From Euryodendron excelsum (Eukaryota > Streptophyta > Magnoliopsida > Ericales > Pentaphylacaceae): DNA of 64,000 nt. How positions within the stretch are numbered: position 1 is the first letter of the stretch; every line of letters starts with the position of its first letter. Of this stretch, positions 44,605-57,001 are shown piece by piece. The stretch covers positions 24,315,001-24,379,000 of the forward strand of contig CM065397.1 in the NCBI GenBank assembly GCA_033060915.1, written 5' to 3'. The notes beneath the pieces were generated by a model that was not told the DNA's origin, searched no databases, and saw nothing but the letters and a program-made list of their open reading frames with translations. A program made the position numbers and the translations under genes.

Positions 44605-47600
44605 ATGTCATTATCGAGAGAATAGATAGCCCATGCACTAATCCTAAATGGAGAGAAATGTGCCCTCAAGCCATGGTTCAACACAGACTTCCCTATTAGA
44701 AAAGTTAAAAAGGCCTTTTAGTTTCAAGTCCATGTGGACTGCTGAGGAGGAATGCGCTGTGATTATTACTTGTAGTTGAGAAATATAAATCCAAATTGAA
44801 AGGCTGGCACAAAACTCACTTCTCTTCTTTGAAAGTTTAATTAGGCTTAGCGAAAATAATAGAATTGGTCAAATCCAAGCTGTTCCCTATACAGATGAAT
44901 CCAAAAGGGAAGAAAATAGTCTTTTGGCCAATATTGAGAATCTACAGGAGAAAGAGTCTATGTTTTGGCACAAAAGATCTAGACTTAAATAGTTTGATTT
45001 GGAGATAGGAATACCCAAGTTTTTTCAATTGACCACCATTAAGAGAGGACAGAGAAAATGAAATAGTAAAATCGAAGGATGTTCATTGCCAGTGGCAGAC
45101 AGATCCCCTAGCGATGTCAAATATCATTTCATCTTATTTCCAAATCATATATGACACACCTTCTCAAAGGGATTTTACTAATGTTCTTCAATGTATTAAT
45201 GTTAGATTTCCAACTCCATGAATGACAAACTATGTGCTCCCATTCTCGATGATGAGATCAAAATAACAGTTTTCCAATTAGGACCCTTAAAATCTCTGAG
45301 CTTAGATGGCTTTTCAGGAATTCTTTTAATAAAAAAAATACAGGAATATCATTCACAAAAGTCTTATTGATGCTGTTAAAAGTGTCTTTAGGGAGGAGGT
45401 TTATTAAAGGAGCTAGACCATACCAATATCATTATGATCTTGAACCATTAGCATAAAGAAGAAATATCTGAGTTCAGATTCGCCAATAAGTCTATGCAAT
45501 TTTAGTTACAAGATTATAGTAAAGATAATGGCAAACAAACTCAAGCTTATGCTGGGATCTGTTGTATCTCAACAACAGTTTGCTTCTCTTAAGGTCATCA
45601 AATTCAAGACAAAATTATCATTGCCCACGAGATCTTCCTTCACCTTAAGCTCAAGAAAAAGGGTAATAAGGAAACAATGGAAATTAAACAGGACCTAAAC
45701 AAGGCTTATGACAAAGTATACTAGGATTTCTTAGAAGCAACTATGAGAAAAGTGGGCTTTTTTGAGCAATGTAAAAGCTGGGTGATGCAATGTGTAGCTA
45801 CTGATATTTAGTGATGGCTATTAGGGAAGAAAAAGAGAAATGTGAGTGGTTAATGAACATTCTGAAATCCCCAGGTTTTCTTAGGTCATTAAAAAAAATA
45901 AATAAATAAATTGAAGTTTCTTATAGATTTTAGTGAAGCCCTTGGTCAATACATAAACCCCCATAAATCCGCAGTCATATATATATATATATATATATAT
46001 TGGTTAACTCCTTGAACTCTGACAAGGAAGGGATTAAACGATTATTGGATATGAAACTTATAAATCAAGCTGTGAAATATATGAGCTTGCCAGCCTTGTG
46101 GGGCATTTCCAACTAGGGAGCTCTTGCATTCGTTAGAGATAAAATGATGGACAAAGTTTGGGTATGGAAAGACAATTTTCTTTAAGCCGAGAGAAGGGAA
46201 AAACTTATCAACTCTGTGGTTCAGGCTATTCCAACTTTCCCCATGATGGGCTTTAAGATCCTAGTGTCTCTTTGTACTCTCTTAATGTTGTTTATAGTTG
46301 GTTTTGATGGAGCATACGGGACGACATTGGCAAAATTCACTAGTATAGTATGGAAGCCTTATCAAAGCCAAAAGATTGGTATTAGGATTCAAAAACATCA
46401 ACAATTTCAATATGGCCTTTGTTGGCTAAGAAATTTTAGAGATTGATTCAACAGCCCTCACAACTATAGGCTAAGTGCCTTAAAGATACTTACTTTCCTA
46501 ACGAATCTCCCATGCAAGCTTCGAAGAGGTGGAAAAGTCGGTATCTCTAGGCAGCCCCAAATGTTCATCACTTTATTTGAAAAGTCATCGTAAGCAACAT
46601 GGCCACAAAAACAAATCCTTTATCAGAGGAAATGGAACTGCAATCCTACTTGCCCTGTGTCATGGTCCACTTTTTTGCGCCTTATGATAGCTTAAATGTG
46701 TGCTAAATTTGTGTCAAACTTGTGCTCAAGAATTGCCTAAACTTTGTCCAAGCATTACCCAAACAATACCCAAACAACGGTCAAGACAACACCAAGGCGT
46801 CTCAAGAATGGCCCAAGGAGGCAACCAATAATACAACAAGGTGGGGGTCAATTAACCTCACTTTAGCCTATGCCAGCAACAGCACAGGAGAGGAACTGCC
46901 TAACCTCACCAGCGCCCAGCCAAGCTCGTGCGCCCATGCGCGGCCCAGCACCAAGGTAACCTCACTTTGGCATGCCAGTGAGGCCCCAAATAGACTCACT
47001 TTGTGCGTACCAAAATGCAAGCCAGATGCCAGCCGAATAACCTCGCCAAGGTCAGTAGTGAGGCCCCGTATAACCTTATTTTGGCCTGATTTTTGGCATG
47101 GCATATCTTTATACTCCCTTATCCAAATGTAACTAGGTTTTTTTTTTTATTTTTTATAAAACCCTCTTAGGATTTAGTTTCACGTTTTTTAAGGGTTCTA
47201 TTTATTGAGTTTTGTAAAATTTGTAGGAGGCCATTATGACTCATCGGGTGCACACCACGTTTTCCCTTAAAAGTTCATATATGGCTTAGAATGTTGTTAT
47301 AAGGAGGGGGTATGCTCCTACCACCCTCTACCTCATTACTTATTGTATGGCTTTGAGGCATGTCTTGTACATAGTATGAGCTATGTAATGATACTTTTAT
47401 CAATGAAATATGTTTATCACTTCTACCCATTCTCCAAGGAGGTTGCTTAACGTTTGACCTATAATGCTCGATTCTAGCTTTCAAATGAGACGATTCGGAT
47501 TTGACTGGCTTATCAAACGGACTTGATAAGTGCCGAACGAGTTTCATTTGTAACTGTCAAGCTCACAAAATGTTGGTCCGTGATACCCTACTTGTCACAA

Positions 47601-47830
47601 AGAGGTGGTGTCCATAGAGCACATCCTTTTCCACTACGAATGGACTGAAAGTGTCTGGTTTCATAGCAATCATTCTTATCAAGTCTATCTACCATCTTGG
47701 AATTCAGTTTCTAAGTGGCTAATTTGAGGAGCAATTATAGACTTCTTAGGTGCCCTATTTTCTGTGGCTTGAGCTTTGTTTCTGTAGTCTTGAGCCGTTT
47801 TGCCAATCATTGACAAAAAAAAATATATTT
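44605..47830 (+). pseudogene. LINE (L1-type) ORF2 remnant, split by a solo LTR
   Basis: Non-LTR reverse transcriptase on the plus strand with many stops. In order: endonuclease tail ERIDSPCTNPKWREMCPQAM (44613), FKSMWTAEEECAVI (about 44735), a linker with WHKRSRL...IPKFFQLTTIKRGQRK (about 44970-45060, the usual GDRNTKFFH motif decayed), PILDDEIKITVFQLGPLKSL (45240-45300), KIMANKLKLMLGSVVSQQQF (about 45520), IIIAHEIFLHLKLKKKGNKE, DLNKAYDKVY*DFLEATMRK (motif A), KYMSLPALWGIS and AVVQAIPTFPMMGFKI-like text (46080-46260). A zf-RVT Cys motif follows the LTR at 47586. The FADD region is deleted near 45815-45900. 5' truncated and inactive. Confidence 0.9.
46658..47585. mobile_element. Solo LTR inside the LINE
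   Basis: 928 bp, TGTCATGGTCC...GGTCCGTGATA, a TG...CA type terminus with the last C changed to T. Flanks are ccctg (46653-46657) and cccta (47586-47590), a 5-bp duplication with one change. Removing the insert and one flank restores the LINE frame as NPTCPTCHKEVVSIEHILF, a standard zf-RVT CPxC...H motif. A 136-codon frame inside (46722-47132) is Thr/Ser/Pro-rich and matches nothing known. Orientation is unclear. Confidence 0.85.
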
Positions 47831-48900
47831 TAGAGAGTGTTTTTTCATTGGTGATTTTGTAGTTGCTTGGGTTCTTTTGAATTTGATTTAGATCATATGA
47901 TATGGGTTTTGTTTGTGTATTACTACATTTGTATGTATAAAGTTGTGGAAGCAGTGGTGGCTATATCGGTTTCAATTGCTTTGCAATGTATGGGTACAAA
48001 TAGAGGTGGTTAGGGGCTCGATGGCTCGCTTTGCACATGCTCACCCATCATTTATAAGATTTAAAAGGTTTTTAAGCTTGATTAGATTAATGGACGGACT
48101 TAAAAATTATGTTTAAAGTCCAACCTAGCATAAAATATATATAACATAATATATATTTATTTTTTAACATATTTATATATTAAAATTTTACATTACTTTT
48201 GAAGAAAAATATTTATTGAAAATATTTATAGGTTAAATTATGAGCTTGGGCTTGAAAATCAAAATTTTTATGTAGAGCTGACATGAAATTTAATTTTAAG
48301 CCCAATAAAAAAAATTTAATGCAGACCCAGCTTAGTCTGATCAATATCTACTCACCCCTAGTACACATTATCTCATACGTGCTCTATAGTCTTCCAGGAC
48401 TATTTTTCACCGACAATTAGTTATTCTCTTAACAGTAATGTATTTTAAATTCTATTTGGTTGATCTCTATTGCACCTTTTACTCTTCATTTTACTTTCTA
48501 AATTTTTTTTGTTATTCGATTTTTTTCCTTTTATTTTAAATTAAATCTTTTATGACATCTTATAGATTTTTACGCTTACAATTGGATTAAAATTTAATAA
48601 TACTTCATGTCTATTTAATTATTACATATTCAACTCTTGATTTCGTTTGCCTACTAATTTTGTTTCTCGAAGTACACAGTGCGCCCTTCTTGCAATAAAA
48701 TTAAAAATATGTAAGGTTCACAGGCTCTTTAAATTAAAAAAAAAAATAAGACTATACACACAGAATTTTTATATATTTTATAATTTAAGAAATTAGGTAA
48801 GAAAAGAATTTCCAACTAAATTTATTCATCAATTCTATCAAGCGACGCATTCTCTCTCTCTCCAAAAAGCCACACTCACCTGACAATAGATCGAGGATCA
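47831..48900. other. AT-rich intergenic DNA upstream of the MAPR relic
   Basis: No gene. The last 60 bases (gcattctctctctctccaaa) look like a C/T-rich plant leader for the gene at 48901. Confidence 0.5.
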
Positions 48901-49203
48901 ATGGAGCTCACATCGGACCAACTGAGATAATACGACGGCACAGATCCGTCGAAGCCCATATACGTGGCCGTCAAGGGTCGCATCTTCGACGTCACAGCCG
49001 GCAAGTCCTTCTACGGCCCCGGCGGCGCCTATACCTTGTTCGCCAGCAAGGACGCCACCAGAGCCCTGGCCAAGATGAGCAAGAACGAGGAGGACGTCTG
49101 CGCCTCTCTCGACGGCCTCTCCGACAAGGAGATGAGTGTCCTCAACGACTGGGAAAAGAAGTTCGAAGCTAAGTACCCCATTGTAGGCCTTGTTGTCTCT
49201 TAA
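48901..49203 (+). pseudogene. MAPR-family (cytochrome b5-like) steroid-binding protein gene with premature stop
   Basis: A single-exon 100-codon frame from ATG 48901 to TAA 49201-49203. It is the full length of the small plant membrane-associated progesterone receptor (MAPR) proteins such as Arabidopsis At2g24940, annotated as probable steroid-binding protein 3. These are heme-binding cytochrome-b5-fold proteins. Visible motifs: MELTSDQLR, YDGTDPSKPIYVAVKGRIFD, VTAGKSFYGPGGAYTLFASK, DATRALAKMSKNEED, LNDWEKKFEAKYPIVG. Codon 10 (48928-48930) is TAA where the family has Gln (CAA), a single C-to-T change; no other lesion is seen. The next in-frame ATG is codon 60, inside the domain. The block is GC-rich against AT-rich flanks. 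It is either a young pseudogene, a variant allele or a sequence error; absence of introns also allows a retrocopy. Confidence 0.88.
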
Positions 49204-49292
49204 AATCCTCAACCTATGTGTACACGTATTACGTATACGTATATGTACTACTTGAACTGTGACCAAGAAAGTTAATTTTGTGAAAATTGCCG

Positions 49293-49581
49293 CTACTGAT
49301 GGTTTATGGGTGTTGGGTCAGAAACAGATGGGTTTGTGTTTTGGTTTAATGGTGTGAGGGATTGAATGGTTCTATAAATAACTTGTGGTTGTGTAAGGTT
49401 CTGATTTTTTCTTCAGTCCAGCTAGCTAGTTTTGATTTTTCGTTAATACATTTAAAGATTATATATAGTTTGGTACTGCTGATCTTCGTTTCTGGGTTAC
49501 TAAAAGTTTTGTCAAATCATGGCCTACTACCCCTTTGTTGGCCAAATTCTCTCTTAAATTCTCAAAATATATGCCTTCATC

Positions 49582-49633
<52 letters not shown>

Positions 49634-49950
49634 TTTTGGCCCTACTCGGTTTTGAAATATATCCAACAAATTCCGTAATTATGCTAAAATGTGGACTGTT
49701 TGGCTGGGCGTTGGGTTAGATGGGTTGTGTTTGGTTTAATGGTGTATTGGATTCGAAGGTTGCATAAATAAACTGATGTTGTGTGAATTCTTGAGTTTTA
49801 CTTATATCATAAATACAATGAGTTAATCATATTTATTTTTTGTTGATATATGTGAAATTTATATCCAGTTTGGTGTTGCTGATCTTTGTTTCGAGTTTAC
49901 TGTAAAATTGTGGCCTACTAAGCCTCTTTGGTATTTGTTGTCACTAGCTT
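49293..49950. repeat. Diverged tandem duplication 3' of the MAPR relic, offset about 400 bp
   Basis: 49293-49550 and 49693-49950 share, in order: gggtgttgggt, agatgggtttgtg, ttggtttaatggtgt, cataaataa, agtttggt.ctgctgatctt.gtttc and gtggcctactA-type text. The TG run lies between the shared blocks. Confidence 0.75.
49586..49631. repeat. (TG)n microsatellite, about 23 repeats
   Basis: An uninterrupted tg run of about 46 bases. The 97-codon open frame ending in Cys-Val repeats across it is an artefact. Confidence 0.95.
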
Positions 49951-52463
49951 CTTGTGCCTTTGTTGAAATATGGCTATGTTGTTGCTAATAGAAAATGGAG
50001 GTTTTTTGGAGCTGGGAGATAATTGGAGGTTGCTTCAAACTAGGCTTTTTATGGCATATATTATACATATCTATATCTCTAATTCTCTGTGTGTGATTCC
50101 TATCCAACAGTGAAAGCCTACTTACTAGACATGACAAATTCATATTTGATGTTTGTTCCTGAGGAAACTCTTGGAAAGCATAATGGGCAATATTGTTTTC
50201 CGTTTTGCAATGCCTATGACTCTGGATGATGCAATTAGAAAACCAAGTGGTAACCATTTCTTATGGTTTGACAATTGCGAAAGAGCTTAAAATAAAGGAT
50301 CTCTTGATACAAAGAGATTTCTTGATTGTCATCTTCCCTGCACTGCTCGATATGATGTCTATGGATTTTTTATTGGCCTCGATTATTTTTAGCATGGCTT
50401 ATTGTAATGATTTAAAGTGTTGATTTTCTGGTTTGATTTCATTGTGGAAAGATTTGTAGAATTCCTGCTTCCACTATCTGGTACGTATGACTTTATTCTG
50501 TTAATGATGTTTCCTTTATATTTTTGCATGTGTTTGTCCATGTGTGTTTGCAGTGCATGATTGCTTATTTCTTTTTAACAAAAGATGGATTCTTTTCTTC
50601 TACATTTTAAATTGCTCTTTTCTTTTTCTTTCACAGGAAAAGATACAAGAGAGTGTTACGGTCCTATTAGGAAGGTTGAGGTAAAATAATTTATGTACAA
50701 GCTACACAGATATATAGAAAACTAGGTTTTATAGGGAGTAAAATGATATTTTTATTAGAGCTTGAATTTGTCATCTGAGTTTGAGGTGATATAGGCTTCC
50801 TTGGAAGTGTAGGATTAGCATTATTAACTGTGCCCAAAGTGGTAAAATAGTTAGTTTTAGGTGTACCCCAATCTATTTTTACTACAAGTTTCTGCCATTA
50901 GATATCAGAGCCAAACCCATCTTCTGGGTTTTATGGAAAAAGTGATGTGTGGGGAGAGTAACTTTGAACTGAGTGCACCATTTTCACTAGTTAAAAGGGC
51001 TGCTTTGATCTAGAATGCAAGCATTGCCAATTTGAAAGGACTACCCAAAGTAGGGTGCTGTTTTATTTAAGAGAAAAAGCAAGTAGAATGCAATCTTCAT
51101 TATGTATTTTAGTTACTGATTAACAAAAATGAAAAGGTAAATAATAATTTGGTTAGGATCATTTGTGCCAAAGTGATGCTGCTACAGAGTATCCTGCTGT
51201 GGGCATTGGCCATATAGCTTGATCAAACGATCCTTTCTCTTTCCCTTTCTTTTTTGTAGGTTCTCTTTTTTGTAATTTTTTATGCATGAGATTAGCCTAA
51301 TCCTCCTCCATTTCAAGACCTTTGCCACGATTTGTTAGGAGCCTTTGGTGGTCTCCCTCTTGGTGTGCCTTCCAACCACCACCACCACCACCACCACCAG
51401 CAGCAGAAGGAAATGCGTACAAGTTTTGGTCCATGTAATGGTGGGTGCTCAAATAGGTCACTAGTATGTATGGAGAGATGATGTAGGGGGATGAGTCTAC
51501 TGCATTTTCCTCGAGGTTCTATTTCATGATTCACTATCAAATTGAATTTGAGTTGCCCTAGTAGCTGCATATGAAGCCGAGGAAATTGTAAGTTATCAAT
51601 TTGGCCTTGTTTTCATATCAGGTATATTTTATAGCTGATATTCTCTATCAACTAGTGAGGCTTTCAGAGGTAGGTATGATGATAGATTTTCTTAATATAA
51701 GAAGTTCAGGCTTAGCTGAACTTACTATATTCCCCGACTCAAGTGAGCATTTATGGCAGTTGCTGGACAAAGAGGTGCATCTGTGAGCAGCTCACTGTTA
51801 CTCAGCATAGGAGGAGACCTGTAATTGTCTCCCATATTCTACACTTATTATTGGCCCAGCCTCCTATAAATACACCATAGACCCCTAAAAAGTCATGTAA
51901 CCTGTAGATATGAGGGACAATATGTAATTATTTATTTTTCAAGTAGCTGCATAATTTTCATTTAGGTTTGTTACATTTTTGCTTGGATTTTCTCATGTCA
52001 GGGCCAGAACTGACTTGTTGATTTTTAATGTAAGTTCTCAGTTCAAACCTGCACATATTCATATATTGTTGTGGAGCAGAGAAGCAAATTGATACCTTGT
52101 AACAGAACCAAACTGGGGAAGAACTCTCAAATAAGTACAAAAAATATATCATATTTATATGTTCGTGTAGTATTAACCTTGGCCATAAAAGAATTTCGCA
52201 TTAGCTATCTTGTTTGGTTGGATTTCATTTATTGAAATGCAGATTTGTGGTTCTTTCCCCTTTTATGTTGTCTAACAGTTGGCTTAATGTGGACTTTTGG
52301 CAATTATTGTTTGCTTCTGTCATAAAAGTTATTTTCCAGAAGCTAAAATTGAAGAGATGAGTACTCTCTAGAGCAGAAACAACTTTGGAGCTTGTAATAA
52401 TACCTGTAGACATCTGTAGCAAGAACTTTTTTTCTAACTTCTTGTTCTTTGTCAAACCCCTCC

Positions 52464-52464
<1 letters not shown>

Positions 52465-52495
<31 letters not shown>
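52465..52495. repeat. Run of 31 C
   Basis: An uninterrupted homopolymer of 31 C on the plus strand, preceded by acccctcca and followed by a T/C-rich tract. The minus-strand poly-G can form a G-quadruplex. Exact length is likely to be unreliable in any read set. Confidence 0.9.
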
Positions 52496-53432
52496 TTCTC
52501 TTTCTCCTTCTTCCTCTTTTCTGGTTGTCATTCACCATTTTAGCATCATTAGTGTTCTTTATTTGGAAGGAATCTAGCTATTAAAACTCCAACTCATGGG
52601 AATTGTGATGTAAATTTAAGCCAGCAAACTGGTTGGCTGGATGTTGAATTCATGTTGTATTGTCTATAATGTGAGGTTTGACACGGACAAACCAAATAAG
52701 TTGTATTGTATGTATGAGGAATGGTGGCCTTCATACATACATCAGTAAGGTTGCTCAATTGCGACCTGAAGCAATTTAGCTATGTTGCGGTAAGGTTGTT
52801 TTAAAGATTTGGATTATAGGCTTTATAGACACTTTACTGCTAGTATCCTACATGGGCAGGATTGACAATGGGTCAAAGCTTTTTAATTTTACTATCTTTA
52901 ATTGTCGCTATGGTTCAGGTAAGCTTCCATTTCAATTACACAGAGCCCAGTTGGGACAAAATGTTTTCTTCCCTAGAGGCTAGAACCAATTAAACACTTT
53001 CTCCAAAAAGGGCTAATTCTTTGATACAGCTAACATTTCAATTATGTAAAACACCCCTTCCCCCAACCTATTAAAAAATAACAATTATAATAATAAGTAA
53101 ATATAGGGGAGGAGAAGGAGAAAAAGAACAACATCATTATTTTAGTTACGCTCATTCTGTGAGGCTTATTTTGGATGTCCTTGAATTTGAATGTCATTCT
53201 GCATACGTAAGTAATAAGTAGCATATTGATTTATGAATCATCATCTCAAATACAGCTATTTACAGAAGGATGAGAATTCCTTTTGTTTCTTCTTATGCAA
53301 TGTTTTACTGTTTCCCTCAAATGATAAAATTTAAGATTTTACAAAGAGTAAATTACACTTTATTTCTTGGGGTTAAGCCTAAAAAAATGAATCACGGAAT
53401 CCTCTAAGGTTCACTTTCACCAAATAAAGTGT

Positions 53433-53754
53433 CACTACAACAAATAAGGCCATGGTCGACACTTCAAAAATGCCACAAAAACTGAAACAATGCCTATGTA
53501 GCTAGCATTTTCCATAGTTAAAAGAAAACATCGCCAAGAGACGTTGGGTAAAAAACATTACAAAACTATCCCGCGTTTTTTTGTAAAAGCATTCGATGCG
53601 TTTGTCGGGGCTTGACATATGCCGGGATGAATCTTTGGTCAATACCATTTCCAGACAATTCCCGGCGCTTTATGCCCGCCTTTGACACATCCCGGGAAGA
53701 ATCTCTTGCCAAAAAGTCTTCCAGCTACTTGCAAATGACAAGTTGACATGGACT
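53433..53754 (+). mobile_element. CACTA-type end in the right arm
   Basis: CACTACAACAAATAAGGCC at 53433, the same end as 34284 (minus). Followed by gccacaaaaactgaaacaat and the repeated gccgggatgaatctttgg / cccgggaagaatctcttg subterminal blocks. Cut by the hAT-like MITE. Confidence 0.55.
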
Positions 53755-54156
53755 ATGGCCAAGGGCAGAGTCAATGTAGGCCCAGAAAGGGCAATTGCAC
53801 CCCTCTTTAAGTTTTTAAGAATTATTTTTTTGCCTATAAATTTGAAAAAAAATTTCATTTGCCTCCTCTAAAATTTGTAAATGCATCCCTTTAAGTTTTC
53901 AAGAATATCATTTTAACTAACAATTCATGAAATACTTCTCAATTTGCCCCTTTAAAAATTTATAAATGCCCCACTTAAATATTATTTTGCATTAAAAATC
54001 TCATTATATATTATATATTTAAACTTATTTATGTTATACGTTTATGTATAGAAGTTAAATACTTTATTGGTCCATTGTTGATTATGAAAAAAAAATTTTC
54101 CTTAGTTTTTATTAATAGTTGCCCCTCCTGGATATATTTTTTGGCTCTGCCTATAC
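53755..54156. mobile_element. hAT-like MITE inside the right arm
   Basis: Counterpart of 33559-33963: begins tggccaagggcagagtcaa and ends ttttttggctctgcc, then ctatacaaaag. The outer gtggc of the terminus is partly lost here. Confidence 0.5.
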
Positions 54157-56996
54157 AAAAGAATCATTAAAGTATATTGACATGGTGGCATTTCTTCCAA
54201 GCACGGGTGTACTTACATGGGATATGGTGACATTTCATGTAAAACCGAGGGAAAATTTAAATCTTCTATATAAAACAAAGTTGCATACCGCAGACAAATA
54301 AATAACACGAAGTGAAACTAAAAACAAGTTCCCTCTAAGGTTCTTTGTTTTTTCTAACATTTGACACTCTTGTAGTTTCTTATCTGGTGAACAATGATAT
54401 AATCAAAATATGCGTATGTAATACACATTACATGAAGCTCAATTAGGGTTCCTGTGCTATCCAAGGAGCTGACCAAAGCAAGTTGACATGAATGCATGAT
54501 TTCTTAGTGGTTTAGTCGATTAGTGGCTAGCCTTCTCTTGGGGTTAGAATGCATGGTATTTGCTTGATTGTCTAGTTCAACTTTTGTTGGGTACAGCAGG
54601 ATTCTTTTTAACTATATTATGAGGGGTTGTGTTTCTCTGGAGTTAAGCATCTCGAGTTGGTTTCTGGAGGGGGTGATGTCTCTTTTGAAAGATTTTGAAG
54701 TATCTGGCAGGTTGAACATCTTTGGTTGGTTTACTTTGAACGGAGCAGCTGGTTTGAAATGGGCGATGCAAGGCATGGTGTTGCCTTAGTTTTCATGATT
54801 TGAAAAGGGTTGATTCAAGGTTGATTGGGAGGTCAAGGATAGGTCATTGCCCCATTCTCTATTTTTTATCAGCTATGGATGGAAATCTGGGCTTTTTGAG
54901 GCTTGTACTAGTGCTAGAGATTGCATGAGCTTGCTTAGTTGGTTGCGGGTTGACTTCAGCTCTTTTTTATGCTCTGCCACATTCCCTATTTCCTGTTTAA
55001 GAGAAAGATAGACAGAGAGAAAGTTTTGTGCAAAAATAGTTTATTTATACCAATTCTATTTTGGTAAAATGCACAGGTTTTGTGTGTATGAAAATGTATG
55101 CATGCCCCCGGGGTTGCCCCATGGTTCATTTTCATCCTAGAATCAGGCAGTTTTTTGAACTTTTGTAGTTTCCTCTTTCTAGTTTCCCCCTTTTCTTGTC
55201 GGGATGTAGTAGCACTTGCACCATTCTCAAAGATCTAACCTCCTGGCTCATTTTCCCTCCCTCTCTTGTGAAAGGAAAAATTCTCTTGGGTGGGCCTCTC
55301 AGCTTTTTCTAGGAATTTGTTTTGGGATTTGAGGATTCTCTTAAGTGACAACCAACATCATCTTTTGGAAAAACAACATGTAGCTTCCTTCCTCAATTTG
55401 AGAAGATTTTAAAAGCTATTAAAAAGTACAGGAGAGCTCAATTTTTTTTTTGCAGAACTTTTGAACTTTTCAAATTATAGGAGCCCTATAAAGACATGAT
55501 CCATTAATATAGGGCAAATATATATTCATAAATATCAAGATGCGACCTAGCTTGAAAAGATCAATATCAAATGTGCATAAAATCACACAAAATGAGCACA
55601 GTTGGTCATGAGACGATCAAGACCGTATCGATAACAATGTAGTGGTGTAAGTGTGAACATCACTAAGACCAATGAGAATATGGACCCTGGGCGTGATCTT
55701 AGATGGTATACCATGTTTAATAGCTCACCGATTAACACGCCTAGAAGTCAAACCTGTCTTATCCCATGCTCTCAATGTTTCTTCTTCTTCTTTTTCTTTT
55801 TTTTTTTTTTTATGGAATTCTGACTATCTCTCCAATGATAAAACTATTGAAACATAAAGATATGGCGGTTTTTACACGCATAAGTAGGTAGCCTTCTCTT
55901 CATGTCACATAACAATGGCAACTGTACTCAGACTCACTGGTAACCCTTTCCATAAGTGATGGTGGATGGAATCGACAAAAGGTCAATCTAAGTGTGCGAC
56001 AATCTACAAATTTTTAACAATAGTGGAACTAGCTAAAATAGATCGTAAAGGCGGATTTCAGATTCTAAGAAGTCTTGAGAAGTGTGCAGTAAGATGAACA
56101 TGGGTCACCAATATGGCAAAGATCATCAAAATCATTGACTCATGTTTATGCAAGTGGTTATGCACACAATATTCAATCTTAAAGAAGCATGCACATCAAT
56201 CTGTTCATAATTGAATATTTGCCCCAGTGATTGTACATGTGTAGGACAAATATTATCAAAAATCTTTTTGGTTTTTCTGATTTTTTTTCAAGTATTCAAT
56301 CATCCCAGGCTTGCCAATGTGCGCTAATCTTCCTTTTGAGGGTGTAGCTACTTGTTGCTTTGCCAGGACATCCTTTGAGGGTCACTCCTTGGAGTTCAAT
56401 GAGCTACGTGATTAATTCTCATCTCTCACCCCTTTGTATTCTCTTTTCTCTGTACTTCCTATTTCTCTCTCCCCTCTTTTTGAAATAAGAGATTGTTTCT
56501 ACTGAAGGTGGTGCCTATGCTATCCTATCCTCCAAGTCGAGATAAAAAATTTTGGGGGGAAATTCCTGGAGCAAAACATTATTCCTAAGACAATTGATAT
56601 AAACATGAAAACTTTGAACCCTTTTCAATTAGATGATATTGCTTTCATACTCAAATTAAAATTAAAAGCTAAAAGATGAGTTTGAAAAAAATCCCCCTTT
56701 TCAGGAATAAACCCCTCAGATGGGTTTTGGAGTCACGCCGGTGTTCTCCACACTTCATTTGTTGTGTTTTTTTGTCTTATTGCACGGGGGTGGCTAAGCT
56801 TAAGGATTGGGTGGAGTGGTAATATGGTGCCGAGGTGATGGCTGAGAGAGAGCATCTTATGAACTGGGTGGAATGTTGGAGGGTCCCATAGGTTTGCTTA
56901 TGCTCTTGGGCCTAGAAAAAGAAAAAGAAAAAGAAAAAGAAAATGCAATTAGCATGTGGAATTAAAGGTTTTATGAAATGCATATCCTATGGAAGT

Positions 56997-57001
56997 CCCT
57001 T
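56997..57001. repeat. Target site duplication, left
   Basis: ccctt, same as 59551-59555. Confidence 0.9.

Larger units (their letters stand above)
49204..53223. other. Unassigned DNA between MAPR relic and right arm
   Basis: Four kilobases without an assignable gene. Contains a duplicated block (49293-49950), a TG run, a CCA run at about 51374-51402, a 31-C run and an isolated exon-like 44-base segment (50637-50680) bounded by ttcacag and gtaaaa. T-rich, intron-like texture from 50400 to 51300 suggests remains of a host gene. Confidence 0.45.

Noticed and set aside
46722..47132. 136-codon open frame, Thr/Ser/Pro-rich
   Set aside because: It lies wholly inside the solo LTR at 46658-47585, matches no family I know, and has an overlapping open frame on the other strand.
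46645..47596. Mutator-like element with 9-10 bp duplication (cctacttg) in the LINE
   Set aside because: The longer match is a chance repeat in the target (cctacttgccctacttg). The 5-bp LTR model restores the protein frame and uses standard TG/TA-type LTR ends.
51313..51570. Frame with a run of Trp
   Set aside because: The Trp run is the CCA microsatellite read on the opposite strand.
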